From contig CAZDAM010000019.1 in assembly GCA_964503595.1 (NCBI GenBank), positions 1-38,644 of the forward strand: a stretch of 38,644 nucleotides of DNA. Direction: 5' to 3'. Both the position numbers and the translations under genes were made by a program. The notes beneath the pieces were generated by a model, which did no database searches, was not told where the DNA came from, and was given only the letters and a program-made list of their open reading frames with translations. Shown here piece after piece: positions 15,658-23,267 of this stretch (the first letter of the stretch is position 1; every line of letters starts with the position of its first letter). This DNA comes from CAZDAM01 sp964503595. GTDB taxonomy: Bacteria; Muiribacteriota; UBA6191.

Positions 15658-15834
15658 ATGGAGGACAACAGGAATCGGGATGAGAAGGTTCATCCGGAAG
15701 TGGAAAGATTCCGGAGTGATTTTTTCAATTCTGAGGAACCTTTGACCGAAGTGATGCTCAGACTGGATGGGGGTGATTACATTCGCATGACCAATCTGGA
15801 TTTTGTGAACAAGCGATACGTCATGGTCAATTAA
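15658..15834 (+). CDS. Small acidic hypothetical protein
   Basis: 58 aa from the ATG at 15658, chosen over the upstream frame start (15565) because of the strong Shine-Dalgarno GGGAGGT about 5 nt before it. The sequence starts MEDNRNRDEKVHPEVERF and ends in a region rich in hydrophobic and Asp/Asn residues (TEVMLRLDGGDYIRMTNLDFVNKRYVMVN). No family recognised. It is followed by a strong two-way terminator hairpin that isolates it as a single-gene unit. Confidence 0.6.
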   Translation: MEDNRNRDEKVHPEVERFRSDFFNSEEPLTEVMLRLDGGDYIRMTNLDFVNKRYVMVN

Positions 15835-15847
15835 ACCTGAACACAAA

Positions 15848-15914
15848 AGTGCATCTTGATTTTCCCGCCATGTCCTAAAGCATTGGACTGGGCGGGAAAA
15901 TTCTTTTATGCACT
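15848..15914. terminator. Bidirectional terminator between convergent transcripts
   Basis: A nested hairpin: AGTGCAT (15848-15854) pairs with ATGCACT (15908-15914), TTTTCCCGC (15860-15868) pairs with GCGGGAAAA (15892-15900), and TCC pairs with GGA inside. A/T tracts on both sides let it serve the small plus-strand gene and the minus-strand halogenase-like operon. Confidence 0.75.
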
Positions 15915-15980
15915 GATGTCTCTTCAGAACAGGCAGCCTCAAAGATTGTTGTCCGTGAGGTGAAGAAGAATTCCATAGGC

Positions 15981-17771
15981 CTAAAGCAATCTATGGGATG
16001 TACCGTTGAGGTATTGTAAGACCAGGTTTGACACTGGCTCCTGCCAGATCTGAATCAGAGCTTCTTTCTGCTTGTTATCAAGTCCCTCAAGAGGAGGGCT
16101 GTCAGAGTAGAGGTGATTTGGCTCCAGTTTGATTTCGGCTTCGAGCTGGCGGCTGAGCTTCTGAGAAACCCGATGGAGAAAATGCTGAAGCCAGTTTTCG
16201 GTCAGTGTGAACTTCTCCAGATGGGAAAAGAGCAGATTGTCATGAAACAGCGGTCGCAGCAGAATTCCCTTGAGTTCAAATCTTAAATCCATCAGTTCGG
16301 ACAGGGTATAGCGGCAGAGATCCAGGTGTTGTCTGAGACTATCTTCATCTGAATAAAGCCCATCTAGCATCAGTTCTTCAATGAAGAACCTGTTCTGGCG
16401 CAGAGAATATTCTCCTTGATTTTTGCGATAAAGGGCCTTTTGGGAATCCAGCCAGGAAGCCAGATCCTGAAAGGCAGACTGAAAGGCGCGGGTCAGAGCC
16501 AGTCCCCGTCTCTGGAATTCCACCTGGATCTTGACCCATTCCGCTGAAGCCCAGAAATTCTGGTAGAAGGGCCACAAAACCCGGTTGGTGTAGGAATGAA
16601 AATCCCACAGGCTCTTGATGTTGAAGAGTTCAAAGCTGGCAAAGCCTGCATACTGGTTCTGGTAAAGGAGTTTGAGGGACTCCCGATCCATCCTCATGGC
16701 ATTTTCGAAAAGTTCCGCCCGATCCTCATAGGACATTGCCTGCTCACAGATCAGATGCTCCAGCAAGAAAGCCTGACGGGCTAAAGCGTCGGATCCGGGG
16801 CTGTAGAAGGGATCAACGAAGTGGGCGGAGTCTCCCACAATGGCCACCCGGCGGGCGGGAATGTAATTCTCTGAATAGTGGGCCAGATGGGGGCCGTGTT
16901 GAAAATCAACAGCTTCAAGGTCTTTACTCAGATCACGGATCAGAGGATGGGACTTGAAGAATTGGGTGAGTTCTTCAGATGTCTTCAGGGAAAAGGAGCA
17001 GATGTTTTTATCCCAGACGATTCCAAGGCTGACAAGCCCTTCTCCAATCGGGATGATCCAGATCCAGTAGCCCTTGCCCATGATGTGATTGGTGCTCAGA
17101 TAACGGGAGGTATAGCCCACTTTTCTGTGATGGTTTCCCCTCAGAATGGAGTCAAGATCCCTGACATAACGGTAGCGGCCCCAGGAAGCCGCGGTTGAAT
17201 GTTCCTCATCCCATATACGGAGACTTTGGGAGTCAATGACCCGCCTGAGTCGGCCCTGGGATTGAAAGAGCCACTGGGTATGGATCTGGTGGGGCTGACC
17301 GTCTTTTTCACAGTGAATGGTGTGGGGATGTTCATCTTCGCCGAATTGAATAGGGTGCTCACCCAGGGAGATATTCAGCCAGATATCGATTCCGATTTCC
17401 CGGTTTAAATCCCAGAGATCTTCATCCAGCTTCTTGCGATTTACCTGCCAGGTAGGAAACACGGGCAGAATGTTACTGCCGATTTCACTGGCGGCTTCCC
17501 AGGTGGTTTTTGTGGATTCATGTTCCGGTAAAAACCAGTAACGCAGTCCATTTTTGGGGAGATGATTCAGGTAAAGATAGGTGGAAAGGCCGAGATCCCG
17601 GATCAGAAACATTCCTGCGACCCCGACTGTGCTTTCTCCAGGGCTGTGACTGGCCGTGGTTCTTGGGTCCAGAATCAGAATTTTCAGTTCGGGATGACGC
17701 AGCTTTAAGAATCGGGCCTGAAGGCCACTGGCAAGCCCCCCACCCAAAAAAATCAGATCGTAAGATTGCAT
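15981..17771 (-). CDS. Flavin-dependent halogenase-like oxidoreductase
   Basis: 596 aa. N-terminal FAD-binding glycine motif (LIFLGGGLASG, residues 7-16), a second flavin motif GDSAHFVDPFYSPGSD (313-328), and the WxWxIP halogenase signature as WIWIIP (236-241). A Lys in LPKNGLRYWF (K73) fits the position of the catalytic lysine of tryptophan-halogenase-like enzymes. Such enzymes use FADH2, oxygen and halide to make hypohalous acid, and need a flavin reductase; none is adjacent. The C-terminal 230 residues are helical and not recognised. The TAGAAT box 6 nt before the ATG could give it its own leaderless transcript, but it also lies 46 bp after the TlpA-like gene. Halogenation is inferred from motifs; the substrate is unknown. 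Confidence 0.75.
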   Translation of the reverse strand: MQSYDLIFLGGGLASGLQARFLKLRHPELKILILDPRTTASHSPGESTVGVAGMFLIRDLGLSTYLYLNHLPKNGLRYWFLPEHESTKTTWEAASEIGSNILPVFPTWQVNRKKLDEDLWDLNREIGIDIWLNISLGEHPIQFGEDEHPHTIHCEKDGQPHQIHTQWLFQSQGRLRRVIDSQSLRIWDEEHSTAASWGRYRYVRDLDSILRGNHHRKVGYTSRYLSTNHIMGKGYWIWIIPIGEGLVSLGIVWDKNICSFSLKTSEELTQFFKSHPLIRDLSKDLEAVDFQHGPHLAHYSENYIPARRVAIVGDSAHFVDPFYSPGSDALARQAFLLEHLICEQAMSYEDRAELFENAMRMDRESLKLLYQNQYAGFASFELFNIKSLWDFHSYTNRVLWPFYQNFWASAEWVKIQVEFQRRGLALTRAFQSAFQDLASWLDSQKALYRKNQGEYSLRQNRFFIEELMLDGLYSDEDSLRQHLDLCRYTLSELMDLRFELKGILLRPLFHDNLLFSHLEKFTLTENWLQHFLHRVSQKLSRQLEAEIKLEPNHLYSDSPPLEGLDNKQKEALIQIWQEPVSNLVLQYLNGTSHRLL

Positions 17772-17777
17772 GCCTAT

Positions 17778-17783
17778 ATTCTA
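17778..17783 (-). promoter_or_regulatory. TAGAAT box 6 nt before the halogenase-like gene
   Basis: On the minus strand TAGAAT, then ATAGGC, then ATG. No Shine-Dalgarno and no strong -35 are visible. It would give an internal leaderless promoter within the three-gene unit. Confidence 0.4.
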
Positions 17784-17817
17784 GGATCTGTCGGGAAATT
17801 ATGCGACAGGTATGAAA

Positions 17818-18936
17818 TCAGTCCTGATGAAGCTTTTCAAAACGGGACTGAATCAGAACCTGGTCGATGGCATTTTCCAGAATATCCGCACTGGTAACCT
17901 TTTTGCGGATGAAGCGCACGGTACGGGATGCATCGAGAATGAAGATGCCCGGAAGGGCCTTGACCCCATAGCGAAGTGCTCCATAGCCATCTTCAGTGAT
18001 ATAGACCGGCCAGTCGATTTCGGGATGCTGAGCCAGGTAATCGCGGATCTTTTCCGGGCTTTCCCGATAGTTGATAAAGACAAAATCCACTTTACCATCG
18101 TATTTCGCTCTTAGTTCGGCCATGGCGGGGAGCTGATCGGCACAGAAATGGCACCAGGTTGCCATGAATTCAAGAACCAGCGGCTTGGCAGCCTCGGAGC
18201 CAATCAGGTTGTAAAGACCGGTGGTTTCCCCATTCAGGGCTAAAACCGGGAAATCCGGAGCTTTGTGTCCTGGGACTAGGGCATGACCCATATTCCAGTC
18301 CACGGCCCGGCCCAGAAGCTTTCTCAAATCAGAGGCCTTGAGCCATTCGGGTTTGAAGCTGAAAGCGGACATCCGAAAGCCACAGGATTGCTTTTTTACT
18401 CCAAGAACTTCCTGATGATCGGCCTTAAGGACGATGTCGTTGCCCTCGTGAAAGGCCATAAGATCTATGTCTGCATCCACGTCTGCCTGAAAATTCAGAT
18501 CATCCGAGATCAGATCGGATGCCTGGCCGAGGATATTGTGGGTTTTCAGATGGGTTTTTCTGAAATGAAGTCCGGTATATTCAGGCATAATGCTGTTCAT
18601 GATACCTGTATTGCGAAGCTGATCGGCAATCAGGATCAGGGTTCCCATGGAGGCCAGAAAATCTGTCCAGATATCGCCTTCTTCAGAACTGATTCCAGAG
18701 GCAGGAATCTTGGAATCGACCAGCCGGATGACGGTGGTGTCACGATAGTCAAAAAGCTTCTCTTCCGGGAATTTTCCCTGGCTTGCAAGATCAAAGGTAT
18801 CAACTTCGTGGCCCAGTTTTTTGAGGGCCTGAAGGACTGCCTGATAGCCGGGAGAATCCACCCCAATCAGTGCTACAGGGGCTGCAAAAGCCATCTGAAG
18901 CGGTAAAAGGAGGAGAAAGAGAAGCTTCTTCATCAT
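17818..18936 (-). CDS. Exported TlpA-like thioredoxin-fold protein with novel N-terminal domain
   Basis: 372 aa. Signal peptide MMKKLLFLLLLPLQMAFA. Residues 20-215 form a domain resembling ThuA/glutamine-amidotransferase-like Rossmann folds (VALIGVDSPGYQAVLQALKKLGHEVDTFDL), which I cannot assign firmly. Residues 220-360 are a TlpA/ResA-type thioredoxin domain: GHKAPDFPVLALNGETTGLYNL, active site WCHFC (C262, C265) and cis-Pro in ALPGIF (P329). Such domains reduce or exchange disulfides in the periplasm. It starts 13 bp after the Cys-rich acidic protein gene, so that protein is a natural candidate substrate. The halogenase-like gene follows. Confidence 0.8.
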   Translation of the reverse strand: MMKKLLFLLLLPLQMAFAAPVALIGVDSPGYQAVLQALKKLGHEVDTFDLASQGKFPEEKLFDYRDTTVIRLVDSKIPASGISSEEGDIWTDFLASMGTLILIADQLRNTGIMNSIMPEYTGLHFRKTHLKTHNILGQASDLISDDLNFQADVDADIDLMAFHEGNDIVLKADHQEVLGVKKQSCGFRMSAFSFKPEWLKASDLRKLLGRAVDWNMGHALVPGHKAPDFPVLALNGETTGLYNLIGSEAAKPLVLEFMATWCHFCADQLPAMAELRAKYDGKVDFVFINYRESPEKIRDYLAQHPEIDWPVYITEDGYGALRYGVKALPGIFILDASRTVRFIRKKVTSADILENAIDQVLIQSRFEKLHQD

Positions 18937-18949
18937 AATTCACTCAAAA

Positions 18950-19333
18950 TTAGGCAATGGAGCCAGGTAGTGGGCAGGAACCGCCATCACAATCATCGTC
19001 TTCGCCTTCTTCATTGGCAACCAGGATGGAATCTTCGCCATGACCTTCTCCGTCACAGTCTCCTTCTTCATCACCGCAGCCATGAGCGATCAGCCTGGAG
19101 TCGTTTCCTTCGCCTTCACCGCAATCGCCCTCTTCGCCGTCATCACATCCGCCGCATCCACCGGCAACGAGAATGTGGTCGCTGCATCCACCGTTGTCTC
19201 CATCACAGTCACCGTGATCTTCGTCCTCATCACAGCAGGTCATAGTTGGGTTCAGACTCAGAACATCTGCCTGAGCTGCGAAGGAAGGAACACTCAAGAG
19301 AGCGGCCAGAAGAGTTGTGGTGAAAAGTTTCAT
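18950..19333 (-). CDS. Exported Asp/Glu/Gly/Cys-rich repeat protein
   Basis: 127 aa. A clear Sec signal peptide (MKLFTTTLLAALLSVPSFAAQA) precedes a mature part of about 105 residues with 11 Cys, 4 His and a very high Asp/Glu/Gly content. The mature part has no Lys, Trp, Tyr or Phe. It is built from imperfect repeats: SDHILVAGGCGGC, NDSRLIAHGCG and EDSILVANEEGE, each followed by an acidic GEEGDC or GDCDG segment. No known family recognised; composition suggests metal or cation binding, or a disulfide-rich surface protein. The start has GGAGG at good spacing behind a strong promoter with a leader of about 45 nt. It is first in a unit with the TlpA-like and halogenase-like genes. Confidence 0.75.
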   Translation of the reverse strand: MKLFTTTLLAALLSVPSFAAQADVLSLNPTMTCCDEDEDHGDCDGDNGGCSDHILVAGGCGGCDDGEEGDCGEGEGNDSRLIAHGCGDEEGDCDGEGHGEDSILVANEEGEDDDCDGGSCPLPGSIA

Positions 19334-19384
19334 GATTGCCTCCGTATATGTTTGAAATTTTGATGAAGATCAATGATGGCTTTA

Positions 19385-19412
19385 AGTATAGGGAGAAAAG
19401 AAAAAGCGTCAA
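19385..19412 (-). promoter_or_regulatory. Strong sigma-70 promoter for the Cys-rich protein unit
   Basis: On the minus strand TTGACG (19412-19407), a 16-bp pyrimidine-rich spacer and TATACT (19390-19385). It lies between the terminator of the upstream 957-aa gene and the ATG at 19333. Confidence 0.75.
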
Positions 19413-19432
19413 TCCTCAAAATAAAAAATTAT

Positions 19433-19472
19433 AAAAAAAGATCCGGTTCCCCTTTTGGGAGCCCGGATCTTT
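19433..19472 (-). terminator. Rho-independent terminator of the 957-aa protein gene
   Basis: On the minus strand AAAGATCCGG-G-CTCCC, loop AAAA, GGGGAA-CCGGATCTTT followed by more T residues. A long stem with a T tail, 22 bp beyond the stop codon at 19495. Confidence 0.85.
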
Positions 19473-19494
19473 CCAATGTCGGAGTCAGAGAATT

Positions 19495-22368
19495 CTAGAA
19501 GCCGCCGAACCCTCGTACCGTCCCGACTTTTTCCTCTTCGATACGCCGGCTCAGATCCTGATAAAGCTCATAAGCCGAGCGAGCTGATTCTGTATCAGCT
19601 CCCTGATTGGTGGAAATGCTCTGCCAGGCTGTGTAGGCCTCGTCCTTGGCCTTTTCCAGATCGGAAAGAGTTTCCGCGTTTCTGGCATCGGACCGCAAAG
19701 AGTTAAGGGAAGGTGAAGCAGCCCCACTGCCGTGGAGGGCAATGGCCATATCGGTCTGATCCTGCTCTTTCCAGGCGGGTTTTTTGATTTCATTCCAGGC
19801 GGGCTCATAGAGGAGTTCCGCGGCGATTTCCTGCTCGTCTTTTCCCTGAATCATCTTGGCGATGGCATCTCCGGCAAGAGAACCAAGGACAGAGCCGATG
19901 ATGGAACCAATCGGAGGGAAAAAGGCCGAGCCAAGCATCATGCCGACGGAGCCGCCAACACCATTAAAGACCATGTCTGTAACACTGTGGCGCCCAAAAT
20001 TACCTGATGCTACATCTGAGCCAAGCATGGCACCAATAGTGTAGGGAAGGGCCTGAACGACAAACTTAAGGGGGCCGGGAACCATATTCTGCAGGCTGGC
20101 CATGGCGATCTTGCCCATGCCTGTGGCCAGTCCCTTCTGAACCAGCAGACCGCCAGCATAGGCTCCAGCTGTTCCCAGAATGAAATCCGGGGTCGTTACG
20201 AATTCAAATGCATTGCCAAGGTTGATGTCTTCTCCCTGGCGTACCTGATCGACAAGATTGAGAATTCCCTGGGTGGCAGCGCTGATGACGGCAAAATGGA
20301 GCCCATCCTTCACATAGCTTTTGGCATTGGCTTTGCTGTCAGCCGTGATTTTGCCAAATTCGCTTTCTTTGACCTTGAGCTGATCCTGAAGGGTTTTAAC
20401 CAGCTGTTTGTCTCCACCGGACTGCTTCAGAACCTTGATATGATCCTTGATGGCAGTGATTTCGGTCTGAAGCTGGGCACCCTGAACTCCAAGTTGGGCT
20501 TTGCGGACTTCCGTGTCCAGACTATCCTTGAGGCTTTTGAGCTTCGAGGCCTTGTCGGCGTCTCCGGCCTGGGTGGCGGCGGCAATTTCATCATTCAGGG
20601 AAGTGATTTTGCCTTTCAGGCTTTCAACAATGGAGTCGCGCTTGACCTCATAGCCGGTCCGACCGGTTTTGGGGTCATCAGGGCCTTTTAAGACCTTGTC
20701 GGTAACCTTGGTGCCGGTTTCCTTGATGGAATTGAGATATTCCTGCCAGTTGGAGGTCTTGATGCCATCCTTGATTTCATTGGCAATCGGGTTGATCTGG
20801 GAGCCCAGAGCATCATTGATCATGCCGGCAGGATTGTTTGGGCCTGCTGGGACTGTGGGGCTTTTAACACTTGCCGGACGGGCTGTGGAAGAAGGAGTTG
20901 CCGCGGGTTTTGGAGTACTTGTCGCGGCGGGGCTTACCGGTTTGGGGCCTGAGGCGGCAGCCGGAGCCTTTGCAGTGCTTCCTGCGGCTGGACTCACCGG
21001 TTTGGGTGCTGAATTTCCCGCGGATGTTGCAGCAGGTGCGGCGACAGTTCTGGGAGCAACGGTATCCACAACGCCCTGGCTGGCCGTAGCTGCTCTTGGG
21101 GCGACAGGAGGTGTTTTCCCGAATCCTCCGGACTGGGTTGGCTGGGCCTTGGCGGCAGCGTAGGAGCGGGAGGACTGGTTCAGGCTGGAAGGGGCTCTTT
21201 GGGGCAGAGGTTCGGGGGTGTCAATGATAGCGGCTCTGGAAGGAGTGGTTTTGGGGGCATTGGCAGTCTGCTGGATCTGGCTCAGCTGACCGGTCTCCGT
21301 GCGGGAGATTTTCAGATCAGCCTGGGAACGGATGGCTTTGTCCAGAGCCTTGACCCTGGAATCGGAATGATTCGAGGAAACGGCTTTGTTGAGCTCCTGA
21401 GGGCTTTTGAAAGTGCCGTCTTCAATCAATTGATGGCGCAGTTTCAGTTCAGTCTGCTCAAAACCAAGCTTCTGCTGCATTTTGTTGAGAAGGCCGAGGC
21501 TTTCCTTGCTGGCACCATTGCTCTGAGCTTTTTTGTACAGGCTGTCATATTCCTGAATGCGGGTCTGGTTCTGTTTCCAGCGGTTCTGGAAGCGAGAACT
21601 GTCTTCAATCCGGGGTAGCTCTGGTCGGGCTTTTGGGGCGTCGGGCACAGTTTTCAGGCTGGTCTGGGAGGCTTGAGGTGCTTCTACCGGGGTTGCAGTC
21701 CGGGCTGTTCTAACGGTTCGGTGGAGGGCTCCGACCCTGGCGCTTTCTGAGCGGGAAATCTGAAGTTCACCCTGAGCTTTGAGGACTTTATCAAGAGCCT
21801 TGACTCTGGAATCGGAATGACTGGAGGAAATGGCTTTATTGAGTTCCTGTGGGCTTTTGAAGGTTCCGTCTTCAATCAACTGATGCCTGAGGGTGAGCTC
21901 CGAACGTTCCAGGTATAAACGCTTCTGAACTTTTTTGAGAGCGTTCAGGCTTTCTTCGGAGGCATTGGCCTGGGTGGCCTGCTGGTAGAGCCGTTTATAA
22001 TCGCGGATTCGGGACTGGTTTTCGTTCCAGCGGTTCTGGAAGCGGGAACTGTCCTCGATCCTGGGCAGACTACTCTTGAGGTTCTGGGTTCGCAGACCCT
22101 GGATTTCTTCGTTCAGACCTTTGAGCCTGACCAGTCTTTCATCGGTGATGACCTTCGCCTGAAGGGCGGCTTCAATGGCCTGAGGAGAATGGTAGGCGGC
22201 TTCGGAGCCCAGGGTCCGGATGACTTCCATTCTCTGTAGCCTGAGCATGTTCAGGCGCATGGCTACCGCACCGTCGGCAACGGCAGCAGCAGAAACTTCC
22301 TGATCCCCCGAAACAGGCAGGGTAAGCACAAGCATGAGGATCAGCAAACGCATGAATAAGGCGCCCAT
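19495..22368 (-). CDS. Large exported repeat protein with glycine-zipper C-terminus
   Basis: 957 aa; no family recognised. A signal peptide (LLILMLVLTLPVSG) is followed by two about 112-residue repeats at 101-212 and 251-362, each starting LPRIEDSSRFQNRW and containing RHQLIEDGTFKSPQELNKA. A degenerate third copy may lie at 51-95. Residues about 375-520 are a Pro/Ala/Thr/Ser-rich linker with repeated PKPVSPAA units. Then comes a coiled coil (about 555-670) and a C-terminal hydrophobic region with glycine-zipper spacing (GGSVGMMLGSAFFPPIGSIIGSVLGSLAGDAI), which could insert in a membrane. The architecture (adhesive or helical repeats, flexible stalk, membrane-active zipper) suggests a secreted or surface protein; toxin or effector activity is speculation. 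SD AAGGAG supports the start. It has its own terminator and is divergent from the DUF58 gene. Confidence 0.7.
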   Translation of the reverse strand: MGALFMRLLILMLVLTLPVSGDQEVSAAAVADGAVAMRLNMLRLQRMEVIRTLGSEAAYHSPQAIEAALQAKVITDERLVRLKGLNEEIQGLRTQNLKSSLPRIEDSSRFQNRWNENQSRIRDYKRLYQQATQANASEESLNALKKVQKRLYLERSELTLRHQLIEDGTFKSPQELNKAISSSHSDSRVKALDKVLKAQGELQISRSESARVGALHRTVRTARTATPVEAPQASQTSLKTVPDAPKARPELPRIEDSSRFQNRWKQNQTRIQEYDSLYKKAQSNGASKESLGLLNKMQQKLGFEQTELKLRHQLIEDGTFKSPQELNKAVSSNHSDSRVKALDKAIRSQADLKISRTETGQLSQIQQTANAPKTTPSRAAIIDTPEPLPQRAPSSLNQSSRSYAAAKAQPTQSGGFGKTPPVAPRAATASQGVVDTVAPRTVAAPAATSAGNSAPKPVSPAAGSTAKAPAAASGPKPVSPAATSTPKPAATPSSTARPASVKSPTVPAGPNNPAGMINDALGSQINPIANEIKDGIKTSNWQEYLNSIKETGTKVTDKVLKGPDDPKTGRTGYEVKRDSIVESLKGKITSLNDEIAAATQAGDADKASKLKSLKDSLDTEVRKAQLGVQGAQLQTEITAIKDHIKVLKQSGGDKQLVKTLQDQLKVKESEFGKITADSKANAKSYVKDGLHFAVISAATQGILNLVDQVRQGEDINLGNAFEFVTTPDFILGTAGAYAGGLLVQKGLATGMGKIAMASLQNMVPGPLKFVVQALPYTIGAMLGSDVASGNFGRHSVTDMVFNGVGGSVGMMLGSAFFPPIGSIIGSVLGSLAGDAIAKMIQGKDEQEIAAELLYEPAWNEIKKPAWKEQDQTDMAIALHGSGAASPSLNSLRSDARNAETLSDLEKAKDEAYTAWQSISTNQGADTESARSAYELYQDLSRRIEEEKVGTVRGFGGF
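21283..22068 (-). repeat. Two intragenic repeats in the 957-aa protein gene
   Basis: Copies at 22068-21733 and 21618-21283, 450 bp apart start to start, encode near-identical cores (IEDSSRFQNRW, LRHQLIEDGTFKSPQELNKA, HSDSRVKALDK). The linker between them differs. They arose by internal duplication within the gene. Confidence 0.8.
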
Positions 22369-22418
22369 AGTATACTCCTTGAAGCGATCCTACGATCAAA
22401 CCACGCAAAGGTTGCGCT

Positions 22419-23267
22419 GTGTCACAGGTCTTAAGTCTTCAAACAGCCAGAATCCGACTGACCCGAGCCGGAACCTACTCCCTGCTTTTTGCTCTGGGGC
22501 TCCTGCTTTCTTCAGCCTACACGGGGACCAACCTGCTGTTCCTGATGGATTTTATTCTGTTCTCAGGAGTTCTGATATCCCTGATGTCGGCCGTGATGAC
22601 CAGAAAAGGTCGTCTCTTCCTGAATTTTTCTCCAAGAACTTCAGAAGAAAGCTCTCTTCCGGTTCAGCTGAAGTGCGAGGGACTTGGCCCCTGCCAGGGA
22701 ATGCTGGAGTTCGGGTTTCGCCGTTTTGGTGAAGAAGGCAGGCAGCGCCTTAGATTTTTCTGGGATGGAGAACGGCTGACTCTGGATTCGGATCCGATCT
22801 GGATTCGTGGGGAGTACCGGATTTACGAGGTCAAAGCCAGGATTTCTGTGGCTTTTCGTCTGGTAGAGCTCAGGGCAGATCTTCTTTTGGATGCACGCTA
22901 TCTGGTATGGCCAAGACCGGATGGGACCACCATTCCAGCTTATGTTAAAGGCGGACTTGGCTCTTCACAGGAAGAACTGAGGGCTTACCAGCCTACGGAT
23001 GGACTTGGGAGAATTCACTGGAAACGCTATGCCCGGGATGGGGAGCTTTATATTCGTTCGAAGACGAGCCCGGGGCTGAGTCGTATTTTTAAGGTTGAGT
23101 ATGATTCAGTTAATGAAAGAGAAGTTTTAAGGGGCCTTGCCTCTTTTTTTCTTGCGCGGATTCAGGCCGGAGAGCCTTTTGAGATCGGCTGTAAAGACAG
23201 GATACTGCATTCGGGGTCGCTCAGGAAGGAAGAGCTTATGGATTTTCTGGCGAGCTGTCGGAGGTGA
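22419..23267 (+). CDS. DUF58 domain protein
   Basis: 282 aa. Two N-terminal hydrophobic segments (YSLLFALGLLLSSAYTG and LFLMDFILFSGVLISLMSAV) are followed by the DUF58 signature LRAYQPTDGLGRIHWKRYARDGELYIR near residues 190-215. DUF58 proteins are commonly encoded with a TgpA-like transglutaminase and MoxR ATPases, and this gene overlaps its TgpA partner by one base; no MoxR is present in the window. The start is GTG at 22419 without a clear ribosome binding site. The start region is only about 50 bp from the divergent 957-aa gene. Role: probably a membrane-associated assembly or protein-processing module, not defined. Confidence 0.8.
   Translation: MSQVLSLQTARIRLTRAGTYSLLFALGLLLSSAYTGTNLLFLMDFILFSGVLISLMSAVMTRKGRLFLNFSPRTSEESSLPVQLKCEGLGPCQGMLEFGFRRFGEEGRQRLRFFWDGERLTLDSDPIWIRGEYRIYEVKARISVAFRLVELRADLLLDARYLVWPRPDGTTIPAYVKGGLGSSQEELRAYQPTDGLGRIHWKRYARDGELYIRSKTSPGLSRIFKVEYDSVNEREVLRGLASFFLARIQAGEPFEIGCKDRILHSGSLRKEELMDFLASCRR

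Noticed and set aside
18950..19333. Cys-rich peptide as a RiPP precursor or halogenase substrate
   Set aside because: It has a classical Sec signal peptide and not a RiPP leader, is 127 aa with repeated acidic units, and its mature part has no Trp, Tyr or Phe. No maturase or RiPP transporter is adjacent.
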